A stretch of DNA of 64,000 nt from Gallaecimonas pentaromativorans (GTDB lineage: Bacteria > Pseudomonadota > Gammaproteobacteria > Enterobacterales > Gallaecimonadaceae): positions 284,015 to 348,014 of the forward strand of contig NZ_RJUL01000006.1 in assembly GCF_003751625.1 (NCBI RefSeq). The letters are read 5' to 3'. This document shows, one piece after another, positions 1-8,739 of the stretch. The position numbers and the translations under genes are program-made. Position 1 is the stretch's first letter, and each line of letters opens with the position of its first letter. Below the pieces are notes generated by a model. It worked only from the letters and a program-made list of their open reading frames with translations, made no database searches and had not been told where the DNA came from.

Positions 1-726
1 AATACGCTCTTGCATGATGTTGATGGCGCCGCTCATCACGTTCCACATGGACGGCAGGGCCGGCTCTTTCTCCTTGGCGCCGCGTTCCGGGCGAATTCGG
101 CTGATCCACTGGCGCAGCATGCCCTCTTCTTCTTCTTCCTCTTCTTCTACTGCCACCTTATGGGGCTGATCGCCTGCCAGGTTGACGGCAATAACGATCT
201 CGGCGCCCATGGCCCGAGCCAGGGACACTGGCACTGGATTTACCACGGCGCCGTCAATCAAGAGGTGATTGTCACGGTAGATGGGCACGAAGATCCCCGG
301 CATGGCGCAGGAGGCACGCACCGCCGAGACCATGTCGCCGTCCTGGATCCACAGCTCGCGGCCGGTATTGAGGTCGGTCGCTACCACCCCAAAGGGCAGC
401 TTGGTTTCAGAGAAGTCTTTGTGCTTCATGCCATTGGCAATCACGTTAAAGACCTTGTCGCCGGAAAAAAGCCCCCGGCCACTAAAGGTGGGGTCCAGCA
501 GCGACATTACCTGCAGCTTGGTAAAACCGCGCACCCAGGATTCGAGCCGGCCAAGGTTCCCACCAGCATAAGCCGCGCCAACCAAAGCACCGATGGAGCA
601 ACCACTGATAAGGTCGGGCTTGATGCCCAACTTGGCCAGTCCATTGAGAATACCGATATGCGCCCACCCCTTGGCCGCGCCGCTGCCAAGGGCAATACCC
701 AAAATCGGCCTATGACGACCTGTCAT
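1..726 (-). CDS. Patatin-like phospholipase family protein (RssA-like), 3' end cut by window edge
   Basis: The frame is open on the minus strand from an ATG at 726 to the left edge, giving 242 codons with no stop, so the C-terminus lies outside the window. The start follows a strong GAGGAGGAAA site. Residues 10-20 give the glycine-rich oxyanion motif GIALGSGAAKG, and the nucleophile elbow GCSIG lies near residues 42-46. Further in, a DGAVVNPVP segment supplies the Asp of the Ser-Asp dyad. This is the pattern of bacterial patatin acyl hydrolases of the RssA/YchK type, whose substrates are mostly unknown. An unusual run of eight consecutive Glu codons lies near residue 195. Family is confident, function is not. 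Confidence 0.9.
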   Translation of the reverse strand, partial: MTGRHRPILGIALGSGAAKGWAHIGILNGLAKLGIKPDLISGCSIGALVGAAYAGGNLGRLESWVRGFTKLQVMSLLDPTFSGRGLFSGDKVFNVIANGMKHKDFSETKLPFGVVATDLNTGRELWIQDGDMVSAVRASCAMPGIFVPIYRDNHLLIDGAVVNPVPVSLARAMGAEIVIAVNLAGDQPHKVAVEEEEEEEEGMLRQWISRIRPERGAKEKEPALPSMWNVMSGAINIMQERI

Positions 727-915
727 CTGTGGTTTCCTCCTCTTAATCCTGCTTAGGGCCAGACTACCAGTTTGCCGACCAGGGCCCAATAAAAAGGCTG
801 TTTGCAGCTTTTACCATAACCTTAATCGGATATATCAATACTGACCGGCAACGCTGCGTAATCGCTTCGGGGAACTATCCTTTATTAACCAACCCTAAAG
901 TTAATGGAGAGCGAT

Positions 916-1074
916 ATGAAAGACCCATACCAAGGCCCGGAGCGCCGGTTTCACGAGCGTCGCTGCGGCCATGAGCGCCGCGAAGAAATGCGTTGGGAGC
1001 CCGACAAAGAAGACCGTCGGCGCAGCGAAGGCCGCCGCAGTTGCGATAAACAAAACAGTTTGTGGCAACGCTAG
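916..1074 (+). CDS. Small Arg/Glu-rich protein with repeated ERR motifs, 52 aa
   Basis: A short frame starts at ATG 916 after a GGAGA site at 905-909 and ends at TAG 1072. It encodes 52 residues, strikingly rich in Arg and Glu, with GPERR, HERR, HERREE and DRRRSEGRR segments and the motif RWEPDKE in the middle. I recall similar small GPERR...EPDK proteins of unknown function from marine gammaproteobacteria, but could not search. No signal peptide or membrane segment is visible. The charge pattern suggests a soluble, possibly nucleic-acid- or membrane-surface-binding protein; that is inference. It stands alone, divergent from the patatin gene. Confidence 0.72.
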   Translation: MKDPYQGPERRFHERRCGHERREEMRWEPDKEDRRRSEGRRSCDKQNSLWQR

Positions 1075-1140
1075 GGGCTTGTATTTGGTTTCGCAAAGCT
1101 CCATAACGTACTCATAGGCATTTTTGAAAGGCAGTATCTG

Positions 1141-1443
1141 ATGTTCTCCTTCTCCCCGGCTCTTCGTAGCGTAACCTGGGTCATCCTGATGACCCAGCTC
1201 GCTTGGCTGAGCCTGGGTGAAGCGGTAGCCCAATCCCAACAAGATGGCTATCAGCAGAGCCAGTTACTGGATCAGAACGCCAGCCCCGACCTGGACTCGT
1301 CCCTCCCCGGTACCCTTTCTCTCAGCCCCTGTAATGTCTTGGCCTGGACGCTGGCAAGAGAAAGCCATACCGAGCCCATGTCTTCGGCGCGGTGCCAACT
1401 GCCCCCTCCCCGGGCACCGCCGACTGACCTCACCGGTTTTTAG
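1141..1443 (+). CDS. Possible small exported protein, 100 aa, unknown function
   Basis: The frame starts at ATG 1141, preceded by AAGG at suitable distance, and ends just before the CBS-protein gene. The first 31 residues look like a signal peptide: a short basic/polar start, the hydrophobic stretch VTWVILMTQLAWLSL, then AVA before a likely cleavage site. The mature part is Gln-, Ser- and Pro-rich with two Cys and shows no domain I know. A second frame (1244-1543) overlaps it and is less convincing. The signal-peptide layout is the main support, so the call is tentative. Confidence 0.4.
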   Translation: MFSFSPALRSVTWVILMTQLAWLSLGEAVAQSQQDGYQQSQLLDQNASPDLDSSLPGTLSLSPCNVLAWTLARESHTEPMSSARCQLPPPRAPPTDLTGF

Positions 1444-1484
1444 TCAAGCAGTCAAAAAAACAGTTAGGTTCAGTAGAGGTAGTT

Positions 1485-2063
1485 ATGAACAATTTCAGCG
1501 CCATTCCCACCGTCGCAATGACCGACGTAGACCATTTTGTTGATGCCGAATATCCCGCTCAATTGAGCCTGGAAAGCCCGGCCGCCTGGATCACCACCGA
1601 CTTTGCCCGCCGCGCCCCTTTGGTTATCGAGCATGACGTCAAGGTTGACGACGCCCTGTACATGATGAAAAAGGCCCACGTCAAAGCCAAACTGGTGGTG
1701 GATGCCAACAACCGTTTCTTAGGCATCGTCAGTGCTTCTGACTTGCAGAGCCACAAAGTGCTGATGCATGCCACCAACAAGGCCATCCATCGCAACGAGG
1801 TCACCGTGGGTGACGTGATGGTCGACAAGGCCCACCTGCACGGTTTTGCCTACCAGGAGCTGGAAAGCGCCACCATCGGTGACGTGCTCTACACCCTGCA
1901 AGAGCTGGGCGAGCAGCACATCCTGCTGCTGGATAAAAAGATGAACAGCCTGCGCGGCATGATCTCCGCTGCCGATATCGCCCGCGCCCTGCACATCCCT
2001 ATCGATATCACCCAACGCGCCTACAGCTTTGCCGAAGTATTCCATGTGCTGAAATCCGCCTGA
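1485..2063 (+). CDS. CBS-domain protein, 192 aa
   Basis: Starts at ATG 1485 behind AGAGG. Two CBS repeats can be seen. The first, at about residues 52-110, contains VDDALYMMKKAHVKAKLVVD and the typical FLGIVSASDLQ end. The second, at about 118-185, includes a DVMV start and ends with LRGMISAADIARAL. CBS pairs usually bind adenine nucleotides and act as regulatory modules. No catalytic domain is attached, so this is probably a stand-alone nucleotide-sensing adaptor. It is followed at once by a rho-independent terminator, so it ends its own transcript. Partner unknown. Confidence 0.88.
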   Translation: MNNFSAIPTVAMTDVDHFVDAEYPAQLSLESPAAWITTDFARRAPLVIEHDVKVDDALYMMKKAHVKAKLVVDANNRFLGIVSASDLQSHKVLMHATNKAIHRNEVTVGDVMVDKAHLHGFAYQELESATIGDVLYTLQELGEQHILLLDKKMNSLRGMISAADIARALHIPIDITQRAYSFAEVFHVLKSA

Positions 2064-2090
2064 TTACGCACAAACCAACGTCTTATGTTG

Positions 2091-2117
2091 ACCGGCCTGA
2101 TGGCCGGTCTTTTTTTG
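2091..2117 (+). terminator. Rho-independent terminator of the CBS-protein gene
   Basis: Stem ACCGGCC/GGCCGGT with loop TGAT, followed by C and seven T, 27 bases after the CBS stop codon. Confidence 0.9.
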
Positions 2118-2152
2118 GGGCGTAATAACCCATCCAGCCCAAAGCCAGGCAC

Positions 2153-2180
2153 AAAAAAGCCGGCCTTGAGGCCGGCTTTT
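2153..2180 (-). terminator. Terminator of putP (symmetrical hairpin)
   Basis: A-tract, stem AGCCGGCC/GGCCGGCT around TTGA, then T-tract, so it can work in both directions. It lies 13 bases beyond the putP stop. Confidence 0.9.
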
Positions 2181-2193
2181 TGACTGCTCTCAC

Positions 2194-3717
2194 TTAGGCA
2201 TGTTCTTCGATGATTTTCTCCATCTCGTCGAAGTGGCCACGCATCGCCTCACTCGGCGCCGGCGTCACCAAGCTGACCACCACAATGGCAATTGAGCTCA
2301 GGATAAAGCCGGGCACAATTTCATAGAGGTAGGCTGACAGCGGCTTGCCGTCGATGGTAACAGGGCCGTAAATCCAGAACAGCACCGTTGCCGCGCCCAC
2401 CAGCATACCGGCCAGAGCGCCCTGGCGAGTCATGCGCTTCCAAAAAAGCGCCAGGATGATCACCGGGCCAAAGGCGGCACCAAAACCGGCCCAGGCGTTA
2501 CTGACCAGGCTCAAAATGCTGTTTTCCGGGTTCCAGGCCAAGACGATGGCCACCACCGAAACCAACAACACTGACAAGCGCCCTACCAACACCAGCTCCT
2601 TTTGGGTGGCGTCGCGGTGCACGAAGGCCTTGTAGAAGTCTTCGGTCAGGGAGCTGGAGGTGACCAGCAGTTGCGACGAAATGGTGCTCATGATCGCCGC
2701 CAGAATGGCCGCCAGCAAGAAGCCGCCAATCAAGGGACTGAACAGGAATTGGGAGAACACGATAAAGATGGTCTCCGGGTCATCCAGGGTCATCTTCGTC
2801 TTGGCCACATAGGCAATGCCCACAAAACCGGTTGCCAGGGCGCCGATGATGGACACCACCATCCAGCTGATACCGATGCGGCGGGCAGTTTTGATGTCGC
2901 TCACCGAGCGAATGGCCATAAAGCGCACGATGATGTGCGGCTGGCCAAAATAGCCAAGGCCCCAGGCCAGCAGGGAAATGATCCCCAAGGTCGACACGTC
3001 TTGAAGCACACCGGATTTGGCGGCGTCTTTGAAGAAATCAAGATACAGCGGGTTAAGCCCTTCAACCTTGTGCACCGTCGCGCTCACGCCACCCAAATCG
3101 GTAAAGGCAACAATGGGCACCAGCACCAGGGCGATAAGCATAATGCAGCCCTGCACAAAGTCGGTCATGGAGACCGCCAAAAAGCCGCCAAAGAGGGTAT
3201 AGGCGCACACCACGGCAGCAGTAACGATAAGGCCGGTGCCGTAAGACATGCCAAAGGAGCTATCGAACAGCTTGCCGCCGGCGACCAAGGAAGCCGAGGT
3301 ATAGAGGGTAAAGAAGATGATGATCACCACCGAGGACAACAGCCGCAAATGGCGTTTGTGGTCTTCAAAGCGGTTACCGAAGAAATCGGGAATGGTGATG
3401 GAGTCATGGGCGACTTCGGTATAGGTGCGAAGCCGCGGCGCCACGATGATGTAGTTAAGAAACGCGCCGATGACCAAACCCACTGCAATCCACAACTGGG
3501 AGACACCGGAGACATAAATGGCACCGGGTAGACCCATCAGCATCCAGCCGCTCATATCAGAAGCGCCGGCAGAAAGCGCCGTTACCGCAGGGCCAAGGCC
3601 GCGACCGCCCAACATGTAGCCTGACACATCGTCCGTTGATTTTTTATAGGCATACAAACCAATGCCCAGCATGGCAATAAAGTAGGTTGCCAGCGAAATA
3701 AGCGTGCCTGTTTCCAC
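2194..3717 (-). CDS. putP: Sodium/proline symporter PutP
   Basis: Inner-membrane Na+:L-proline symporter of the SSS family, 507 aa, close to the E. coli length. The start is GTG at 3717 with CAGGAG six bases upstream. About 13 hydrophobic segments run through the protein. The conserved SAGASDMSGW block is at residues 49-58, supplying the Asp and Ser that correspond to D55 and S57 of E. coli PutP in Na+ binding, and GGRGLGP lies just before it. The C-terminus is acidic (MEKIIEEHA). putA is not in the window, so the gene stands alone between its terminator and a 313-base gap. It could feed proline as a carbon source or osmolyte. Confidence 0.95.
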   Translation of the reverse strand: METGTLISLATYFIAMLGIGLYAYKKSTDDVSGYMLGGRGLGPAVTALSAGASDMSGWMLMGLPGAIYVSGVSQLWIAVGLVIGAFLNYIIVAPRLRTYTEVAHDSITIPDFFGNRFEDHKRHLRLLSSVVIIIFFTLYTSASLVAGGKLFDSSFGMSYGTGLIVTAAVVCAYTLFGGFLAVSMTDFVQGCIMLIALVLVPIVAFTDLGGVSATVHKVEGLNPLYLDFFKDAAKSGVLQDVSTLGIISLLAWGLGYFGQPHIIVRFMAIRSVSDIKTARRIGISWMVVSIIGALATGFVGIAYVAKTKMTLDDPETIFIVFSQFLFSPLIGGFLLAAILAAIMSTISSQLLVTSSSLTEDFYKAFVHRDATQKELVLVGRLSVLLVSVVAIVLAWNPENSILSLVSNAWAGFGAAFGPVIILALFWKRMTRQGALAGMLVGAATVLFWIYGPVTIDGKPLSAYLYEIVPGFILSSIAIVVVSLVTPAPSEAMRGHFDEMEKIIEEHA

Positions 3718-4030
3718 TCTGCACTCCTGTTTTTATTGGGTGAGTGTTGTGCTTACGTCTCGGCAAAAACGACAATATCGGCCGACAAACGCGCACATTT
3801 CATTCGAGTTCAAACAAATACCTTAACATGGTGGAAGAATAATTTCTCCCCCGCATCCGGGCCGCTGCCGGGGCTATGGCAAGCACCCCAGTGGTGGCGG
3901 CAAAGATTATGGTGTCAAAGCCTCAAAATGCGCAGTTACCACCAGCAAGGCAATAAAAACCCCGGCGACAACATGACGCCAGGGCATATAAAAGGCAAGG
4001 GCACTGGGCCCTGTCAGGCCGGTAAAGCCA
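3718..4030. other. Intergenic region between SDR gene and putP
   Basis: About 310 bases between two leftward genes. The right part is the 3' flank of the SDR gene and has no clear terminator. The left part must hold the putP promoter and ribosome binding site. Short open frames here have no coding character. I see no other structure. Confidence 0.5.
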
Positions 4031-4789
4031 TTAAATGCGGATACCTCCGTCAATTTCCAGTACCCGAGCGGTGAAATAATCATTTTCAAAGATGAATTTC
4101 ACGCCATGGGCAATTTCGTCGGGCAAACCCATTCGCCTTAAAGGTATTACCGACTCCATCCGCTCTATGGCTTCGGGCTTCATTTGGTCGGTCATGGCGG
4201 TTTTAACAACCCCAGGCGCGATGGCGCCGGTGCGAATACCAAAACGGGCCAGCTCCTTGCCCCAGGTCACCGCCATGGTGGCCACAGCCGCCTTGGAGGC
4301 CGAGTAGTTGGTCTGGCCCATGTTGCCAGCTCGGGACACGCTGGAGATGTTGACTATCACCCCTTGGGCGCCATTGGCCACCATGGTGGCTGCGGCTTCA
4401 CGGCCACACAGAAACGTGCCCACCACGTTGACATTGATGACCGACTGGAACTGCTCCAGGCTCATCTTGCTCACCTGGCCGTCACGGACCTTGAGCAGCA
4501 TACCGTCGCGCATTACCCCGGCGTTGTTGATAAGGCCGTTAAGGGTGCCAAAATCGTCACCGATGCGTTTGAAGGTGGCCTCAACAGCCGCCTCTTCGGT
4601 GATATTGCAGCCGTAGGCCAGGCCCTGGCTGCCGGCTTTTTCAACCAGACCCAGGGTCTGGGCTAGGTCAGCCTCGTTGATGTCAATCAGCGCCAGCTTG
4701 GCGCCCTGCTCGGCCAGCATTACTGCCATGGCCTGGCCCAGGCCGCGTCCGGCACCGGTAACGGCAATCACCGCGTCGTTCAACTTCAT
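4031..4789 (-). CDS. SDR oxidoreductase, likely 3-hydroxy-2-methylbutyryl-CoA dehydrogenase (IvdG-type)
   Basis: Short-chain dehydrogenase of 252 aa with all hallmarks: the nucleotide-binding TGAGRGLG at residues 11-18, NNAG at 88-91, the catalytic Ser in NISS near 149-150, and YSASK with Tyr162 and Lys166. The sequence alone would also fit a FabG-type 3-oxoacyl-ACP reductase. The position decides: it is the last gene of the valine/isoleucine operon, three bases behind mmsB. In gammaproteobacterial ivd clusters the SDR in this place oxidises 3-hydroxy-2-methylbutyryl-CoA, the isoleucine step before thiolysis. Specificity is therefore inferred from context. Confidence 0.85.
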   Translation of the reverse strand: MKLNDAVIAVTGAGRGLGQAMAVMLAEQGAKLALIDINEADLAQTLGLVEKAGSQGLAYGCNITEEAAVEATFKRIGDDFGTLNGLINNAGVMRDGMLLKVRDGQVSKMSLEQFQSVINVNVVGTFLCGREAAATMVANGAQGVIVNISSVSRAGNMGQTNYSASKAAVATMAVTWGKELARFGIRTGAIAPGVVKTAMTDQMKPEAIERMESVIPLRRMGLPDEIAHGVKFIFENDYFTARVLEIDGGIRI

Positions 4790-4791
4790 GG

Positions 4792-5667
4792 TTACTCCTC
4801 GAAAAGCGCCAGCAGGGACGAAAAGTCCTTGGCGCCATTACCTTTCTTGTTATGCATTTGATAGAGGGAGCGGGCCAGGCTGCCCATGGGCACCGGTGCG
4901 GCCACTTCACCGGCCGCCCCCATGGCCAGTTCCAGATCCTTGCTCATCAGCTGGCTCATAAAGCCGCCCTGATAACCGTTGGACGCCGGGGCGTTGTCCA
5001 TGACCCCGGGCACCGGGTTGTATTTTTCCAGCACCCAGTTGCCGCCGGAGCTGACCTTCATGATGTTGGAGAGCACCAAAGGGTCCAGGCCGTGAGCCAT
5101 GCCCAGCTTCAGCGCCTCGCAGGTACCGGCCATCAGCACCGACAGCAGCATGTTGTTGCAGATCTTGGCCACCTGCCCTGCCCCGCCGAGGCCGGCGTGA
5201 AAGATGTTGGCGCCCATGGCATCCAGTACCGTTTTGGCCCGTTCAAAGGCCTGGTCGCTGCCACCGACGATAAAAGTGAGAGTGCCAGCATTGGCGCCAG
5301 CGGTGCCGCCGGAGACCGGCGCATCGACAAAATCGATACCCTTCTCGGCCGCAGCTTGATGCACCTTCTTGGCGGTGGCGGCGTCGATGGTGGAAGAGTC
5401 GATAACCAGGGTGCCGGCTTCCAGTTTGGCCAGCAGCCCGTTATCGCCAAGGTAAATACCGGCCACCTGGTGCCCTGCCTGCAACATGGTCACCACCACC
5501 GGGCAGCGGCAGGCACTGGCCAGGTCGCCGGCTTCGGCGCCGGCTGCCACTAGTTCGGCCACCGCCTTGGCATTGAGATCCACGGCCAGCACTTCATGGC
5601 CGGCCTTGAGCAGGTTTTTGGCCATGGGGCCGCCCATGTTGCCAAGACCGATAAAGGCAATTTTCAT
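4792..5667 (-). CDS. mmsB: 3-hydroxyisobutyrate dehydrogenase
   Basis: NAD-dependent oxidation of 3-hydroxyisobutyrate to methylmalonate semialdehyde in valine breakdown. The protein has 291 aa from ATG 5667. An in-frame GTG six bases upstream falls inside the AAGGAG site and is not used in this call. Residues 7-12 are GLGNMG of the Rossmann fold, DAPVSGG at 115-121 is the substrate signature, and Lys168 in GAGQVAKICNN is the catalytic lysine. It follows the hydrolase gene by nine bases, with the ribosome binding site overlapping that gene's stop, which suggests coupled translation. Confidence 0.95.
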   Translation of the reverse strand: MKIAFIGLGNMGGPMAKNLLKAGHEVLAVDLNAKAVAELVAAGAEAGDLASACRCPVVVTMLQAGHQVAGIYLGDNGLLAKLEAGTLVIDSSTIDAATAKKVHQAAAEKGIDFVDAPVSGGTAGANAGTLTFIVGGSDQAFERAKTVLDAMGANIFHAGLGGAGQVAKICNNMLLSVLMAGTCEALKLGMAHGLDPLVLSNIMKVSSGGNWVLEKYNPVPGVMDNAPASNGYQGGFMSQLMSKDLELAMGAAGEVAAPVPMGSLARSLYQMHNKKGNGAKDFSSLLALFEE

Positions 5668-5676
5668 AACCACTCC

Positions 5677-6786
5677 TTAGATATCTGCCAGGGGGTGCTG
5701 CCCCCAGGGACTCTCGAAGAATCGCGCCAGCACCTTGGGGTCCACTTCGGCAACGCTGCCAAAACGCCAGCGCGGCGCCTTGTCTTTATCCACCAAGAGC
5801 GCCCGTACCCCTTCCAAAAACTCGCCAAATTCGCCGCAGCGCCAAGAGAGCCCCGCCTCCATGCGAAACACCTCGGCAAGGCTCATGTCTTTGCCGCGCT
5901 TGAGCTGCTCGAACACCACCGCCGCCGACAGCGGGCTGCCGTTTCGCAGGGTGTCGCGGGCGCGGGTAAGCCAGGGGTCGTCGGTTTCAAGACCGGTAAT
6001 GGCCTGGACGATGGCGGCAAGGTCACCGCCCTTGCAGAGGCGGTCGATGGTGTCCTGGTGGGCTTTAACCTGGCCACGGGGCAACTTAGCCCGGGCCGGC
6101 ATCTCCAGGGTTTTAAGGGCCTGGGTGAGCTTTTCGTGATTGAGGCTCAAGGTCTCGCCCCAATTGACATGGCAAAGGGCGTCAAAGAGCCGGCCTTTGT
6201 CTTCGGCGGGAATAAAGTGGTCTGCCAAGTCCACATAGAGGGCGTCGGCGGCGTTGATGTTGGCACCGGTCAGGCCCAAAAAGAGCCCGCTTTTACCCGG
6301 CATGCGCGACAAAAAGTAACTGCCGCCCACATCGGGATAAAGGCCGATGGTGATCTCCGGCATGGCGATGCGGGCGGTCTGGGTCACCACCCGGTGGGAG
6401 GCGCCGCTCATCAACCCCAGGCCGCCGCCCATGATGATGCCGTGGCCCCACACCAGTACCGGTTTTTTCAAACAATGGATTTGATAATCAAGGCGATATT
6501 CTTTGACAAAGAACCCCTCCACCGCCTTGCCGCCGTCGTCACTGCCGTTCATGGCGTTATACAAGGCCACCACGTCACCGCCGGCGCAAAAGGCTTTGTC
6601 CCCTGCCCCTTCCAGCACCACCATGGCGATGCGCGGGTCCGCATCCCAGGCCGCCAGCTGCGGCCCCAGGGCGTCAATCATGGCCTCGCTGAGGGCATTG
6701 AGGGATTTTTCACTGTTCAGGCGGGCCACACCGATGGCTTTGCCGTTGGCGGTGTCCAGTTCTTCGATTTGCAGGAATTCGGTCAT
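5677..6786 (-). CDS. 3-hydroxyisobutyryl-CoA hydrolase
   Basis: Crotonase-fold hydrolase, 369 aa, releasing 3-hydroxyisobutyrate from its CoA ester so that mmsB can oxidise it. The extra length over ordinary enoyl-CoA hydratases (about 260 aa) is typical of the HIBCH type. Visible are CAGGDV at residues 67-72, the oxyanion-hole helix GIIMGGGLGLM at 116-126, and the catalytic acids Glu144 and Asp152 in MPEITIGLYPD. I chose ATG 6786, which overlaps the upstream stop as ATGA; a GTG four codons earlier is possible. In Shewanella-type ivd clusters this gene has the same place. Confidence 0.92.
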   Translation of the reverse strand: MTEFLQIEELDTANGKAIGVARLNSEKSLNALSEAMIDALGPQLAAWDADPRIAMVVLEGAGDKAFCAGGDVVALYNAMNGSDDGGKAVEGFFVKEYRLDYQIHCLKKPVLVWGHGIIMGGGLGLMSGASHRVVTQTARIAMPEITIGLYPDVGGSYFLSRMPGKSGLFLGLTGANINAADALYVDLADHFIPAEDKGRLFDALCHVNWGETLSLNHEKLTQALKTLEMPARAKLPRGQVKAHQDTIDRLCKGGDLAAIVQAITGLETDDPWLTRARDTLRNGSPLSAAVVFEQLKRGKDMSLAEVFRMEAGLSWRCGEFGEFLEGVRALLVDKDKAPRWRFGSVAEVDPKVLARFFESPWGQHPLADI

Positions 6787-7559
6787 GAGTTTTGCCACTT
6801 GGGTTGTCTTTTTTCCAAGAAAGCCTGCACACCTTCGCGTTGATCTTCGCCGTCAAAGAGTTTGACGAAGTATTCGCGCTCAAGAGCGCGACCCTTTTCC
6901 AGGGGCGCATGGCGGCAGGTCTGCACCAGCTTCTTGCAGTAGGCAACAGCCATGGGGCTCTGGTTCCCCACTTCTTGGGCCAAGGTCATGGCGGCGGCAA
7001 AGCTGTCGCCGGTGGCCACCACTTCTTCGACCAAACCGATCTCCAGCGCTTTGCGGGCCGTGACCTGCTCCCCGCAAAGGATAATGCGTTTTGCCCAGCC
7101 CTCCCCTACCAGGTGGGTGAGCAGTTGGGTGCCGCCAGCGCAGGGCAACAGCCCCACCCGAGCCTCGGGCAGCGCCATCAGCGCTTGCTCTTCGGCCACT
7201 CGCAAGTCGCAGGCCAGGGCCACTTCCAGGCCGCCGCCCATGGCATAACCGTTGATGGCGGCGATGGACACCCCGCGAAAATCGGCAAGGGTTTCAAAGG
7301 CGCGGCCAAAAAGGTGGGCCATCTCGCCCGCCACGTCTTTATCGCCGTCGGCAAAGACCTTGAGATCGGCGCCGGCGCTGAAGAACTTTTCGCTGACCGA
7401 GCGCACTACCAGCGCATAGACGCTGCGGTTGGCGTTGAGCTCTTCTACCGTGGCGGCAAGGCCGCGCAGGCTCTCGGCTGTCCAGGTATTGGCCGGCGGG
7501 TTGTTGAGGGTCAGCACGGCAACGTGGCCGTCTATCTGCAAATCCAGTGGCGATTTCAC
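6783..7559 (-). CDS. Enoyl-CoA hydratase of the valine/isoleucine operon
   Basis: Crotonase family, 258 aa, hydrating methacrylyl-CoA and/or tiglyl-CoA. The start is GTG 7559 with AAGGAG five bases upstream. FSAGADLKVF lies at residues 60-69. The oxyanion helix GYAMGGGLEVALACD carries Glu112, and PEARVGLLP carries Glu132, so both catalytic glutamates of hydratases are present. It follows the acyl-CoA dehydrogenase by nine bases and overlaps the hydrolase by four. The dual substrate role is inferred from the operon. Confidence 0.92.
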   Translation of the reverse strand: MKSPLDLQIDGHVAVLTLNNPPANTWTAESLRGLAATVEELNANRSVYALVVRSVSEKFFSAGADLKVFADGDKDVAGEMAHLFGRAFETLADFRGVSIAAINGYAMGGGLEVALACDLRVAEEQALMALPEARVGLLPCAGGTQLLTHLVGEGWAKRIILCGEQVTARKALEIGLVEEVVATGDSFAAAMTLAQEVGNQSPMAVAYCKKLVQTCRHAPLEKGRALEREYFVKLFDGEDQREGVQAFLEKRQPKWQNS

Positions 7560-7568
7560 GATGGCTCC

Positions 7569-8726
7569 TTAGACGATGGGGTGGCGGTGCTCGGCGAGCA
7601 GGCGCCGGCCGATGATAAGACGCATGATCTCGTTGGTCCCTTCGAGGATCTGGTGCACCCGCACATCCCGAAGATGGCGCTCCAGCGGGTACTCACGGAT
7701 ATAACCGTAGCCGCCGTGCAGTTGCAGCGCCTGGTTGCACACCTCAAAACCCACGTCGGTAGCAAACCGCTTGGCCATGGCGCAATAGGCGGTGCGTTCT
7801 GGGTCTTTCACGTCCAGCTTATAGGCCGCCAGGCGCACCAGTTGCCGGGCCGCCACCAGTTCGGTGGCCATGTCCGCCAATTTAAATTGCAGCGCCTGGA
7901 AGGCGGCCAGGGGTTTGCCGAACTGGCTGCGCTCGGTCATGTAGCGGGTGGCCGTGTCCAGCGCCTGCTGGGCGGTGCCCACCGAGCAGGTGGCGATGTT
8001 AATGCGGCCGCCATCGAGCCCCATCATGGCGAATTTAAAGCCCTCGCCCTCTTCGCCCAGGCGATAGTGTTTGGGTACCCGCACCTTGTCGAAGGTAACC
8101 ATCCGGGTGGGCTGGGCGTTCCAGCCCATTTTTTCCTCGGCCTTGCCGTATTCGATACCGGCGGCATCGGCCGGTACCACAAAGGCGCTAATGCCCGACG
8201 GGCCGGCCTCACCGGTACGGGCCATCACCACTAGCACCTGGGTGCTGCCGGCGCCGCTGATAAAGACCTTGGCCCCGGACAGCAGGTAGTCGTCACCGTC
8301 TTTGTCGGCGCGAGTACTGAGGTTGGCCGCATCGGAGCCGGCGCCCGGCTCGGTCAGGCAGTAAGAGGCGAGTTTTTCGCCGGTGACCAGCGCTGGGCAA
8401 AACTCGTCAATCGCCTCCTTGGTGCCAAAGCTTGCCACCATCCAGGTGGCCATGTTGTGGATGGTCATAAAGGCAGTGGTGCTGGTGCAGCCCATGGCCA
8501 GTTGCTCGAACACGATGCTGGCATCGAGCCGGCTAAGGCCAAGGCCGCCGGCGGCTTCCGGGGTGTAGAGGCTTAAAAAGCCCAGCTCACCGGCCTGCCT
8601 TATCACCTCAACCGGGAAATAATGTTCTTTGTCCCAGCGGGCAGCATGGGGCGCCAGCTCACTGCTGGCAAACTGACGGGCGGTATCTTCAAAGGCCTGC
8701 TGATCGTCGGTCAGATGAAAGTTCAT
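7569..8726 (-). CDS. Acyl-CoA dehydrogenase, likely isobutyryl-CoA/2-methylbutyryl-CoA dehydrogenase
   Basis: FAD-dependent acyl-CoA dehydrogenase of 385 aa. The CoA/FAD signature SYCLTEPGAGSDAANL is near residues 120-135. The catalytic base is Glu362 in ILEGTNEIM, the position used by short/branched-chain enzymes such as ACAD8, unlike isovaleryl-CoA dehydrogenase. It sits between mmsA (13 bases upstream) and the hydratase, exactly where the first oxidation of isobutyryl-CoA is needed. Electrons should pass to the EtfAB encoded about 17 kb away under a similar operator. The start ATG 8726 has only a weak GTGAG site, in line with reading from the upstream message. Confidence 0.92.
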   Translation of the reverse strand: MNFHLTDDQQAFEDTARQFASSELAPHAARWDKEHYFPVEVIRQAGELGFLSLYTPEAAGGLGLSRLDASIVFEQLAMGCTSTTAFMTIHNMATWMVASFGTKEAIDEFCPALVTGEKLASYCLTEPGAGSDAANLSTRADKDGDDYLLSGAKVFISGAGSTQVLVVMARTGEAGPSGISAFVVPADAAGIEYGKAEEKMGWNAQPTRMVTFDKVRVPKHYRLGEEGEGFKFAMMGLDGGRINIATCSVGTAQQALDTATRYMTERSQFGKPLAAFQALQFKLADMATELVAARQLVRLAAYKLDVKDPERTAYCAMAKRFATDVGFEVCNQALQLHGGYGYIREYPLERHLRDVRVHQILEGTNEIMRLIIGRRLLAEHRHPIV

Positions 8727-8739
8727 GGCTCACACTCTT

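Noticed and set aside
901..1242. 113-aa minus-strand frame with two hydrophobic segments
   Set aside because: Its hydrophobic part is the reverse of the Arg-rich codons of the gene at 916. There is no ribosome binding site that fits, and the plus-strand gene has one.
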